From the NCBI GenBank assembly GCA_030604545.1, contig JAUVVS010000113.1, positions 1-6,771 on the forward strand: a stretch of DNA of 6,771 nt, in the 5' to 3' direction. This document shows positions 6,754 through 6,771 of this stretch, piece after piece. A model generated the notes under the pieces. That model was given only the letters and a program-made list of their open reading frames with translations, searched no databases and was not told where the DNA came from. Within the stretch, counting starts at the first letter, position 1. The number at the start of each line of letters is the position of its first letter. The position numbers and the translations under genes were made by a program. This DNA comes from Deltaproteobacteria bacterium (GTDB lineage: Bacteria > Desulfobacterota > Desulfobacteria > Desulfobacterales > JAUVVS01).

Positions 6754-6771
6754 GTTATCCCTGCAAACGCC

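Overview
The window carries the 3' end of one giant gene and the 5' end of a second gene on the + strand, separated by a 315-base repeat-filled spacer. The large gene (open from base 1, stop at 6151-6153) encodes at least 2050 residues of a PUFA-synthase-type (Pfa) iterative polyketide/fatty acid synthase subunit. Its domain order is KS (C-terminal part only), KS-like chain-length factor (CLF), acyltransferase (AT), then two FabA-type double-hotdog dehydratases (DH1, DH2). As I recall the families, this matches the Pfa3 layout of myxobacteria and resembles PfaC of marine gamma-proteobacteria with an AT inserted after the CLF. No ACP, ketoreductase or enoylreductase is present, so those activities must come from partner proteins, probably encoded upstream or elsewhere.

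The second gene (from 6469) starts as a clear OleA/FabH-like thiolase-fold condensing enzyme. OleA joins two fatty acyl chains head to head on the way to long-chain ketones and olefins. A PUFA-type synthase next to an OleA-like enzyme suggests a polyunsaturated hydrocarbon or ketone product (inference). The oleA-like frame meets an in-frame TAG at 6751, 18 bases before the window ends, inside a normally conserved motif. The copy is therefore either a pseudogene or affected by sequence error near an edge.

The most unusual signal is a shared 7-base periodicity in five separate places with different sequences: the KS-CLF linker (442-504), the DH1-DH2 linker (4840-5000, 23 units without an indel) and three tracts in the spacer (6241-6275, 6359-6400, 6423-6457). 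Within the large protein these tracts fall between domains, never inside one.

Organism: moderately AT-rich by eye, with Pfa-like lipid synthase and OleA genes and abundant heptamer repeats. This would fit a Desulfobacterota/deltaproteobacterial-type anaerobe, but that is a guess from gene content and style; nothing here fixes the taxonomy.
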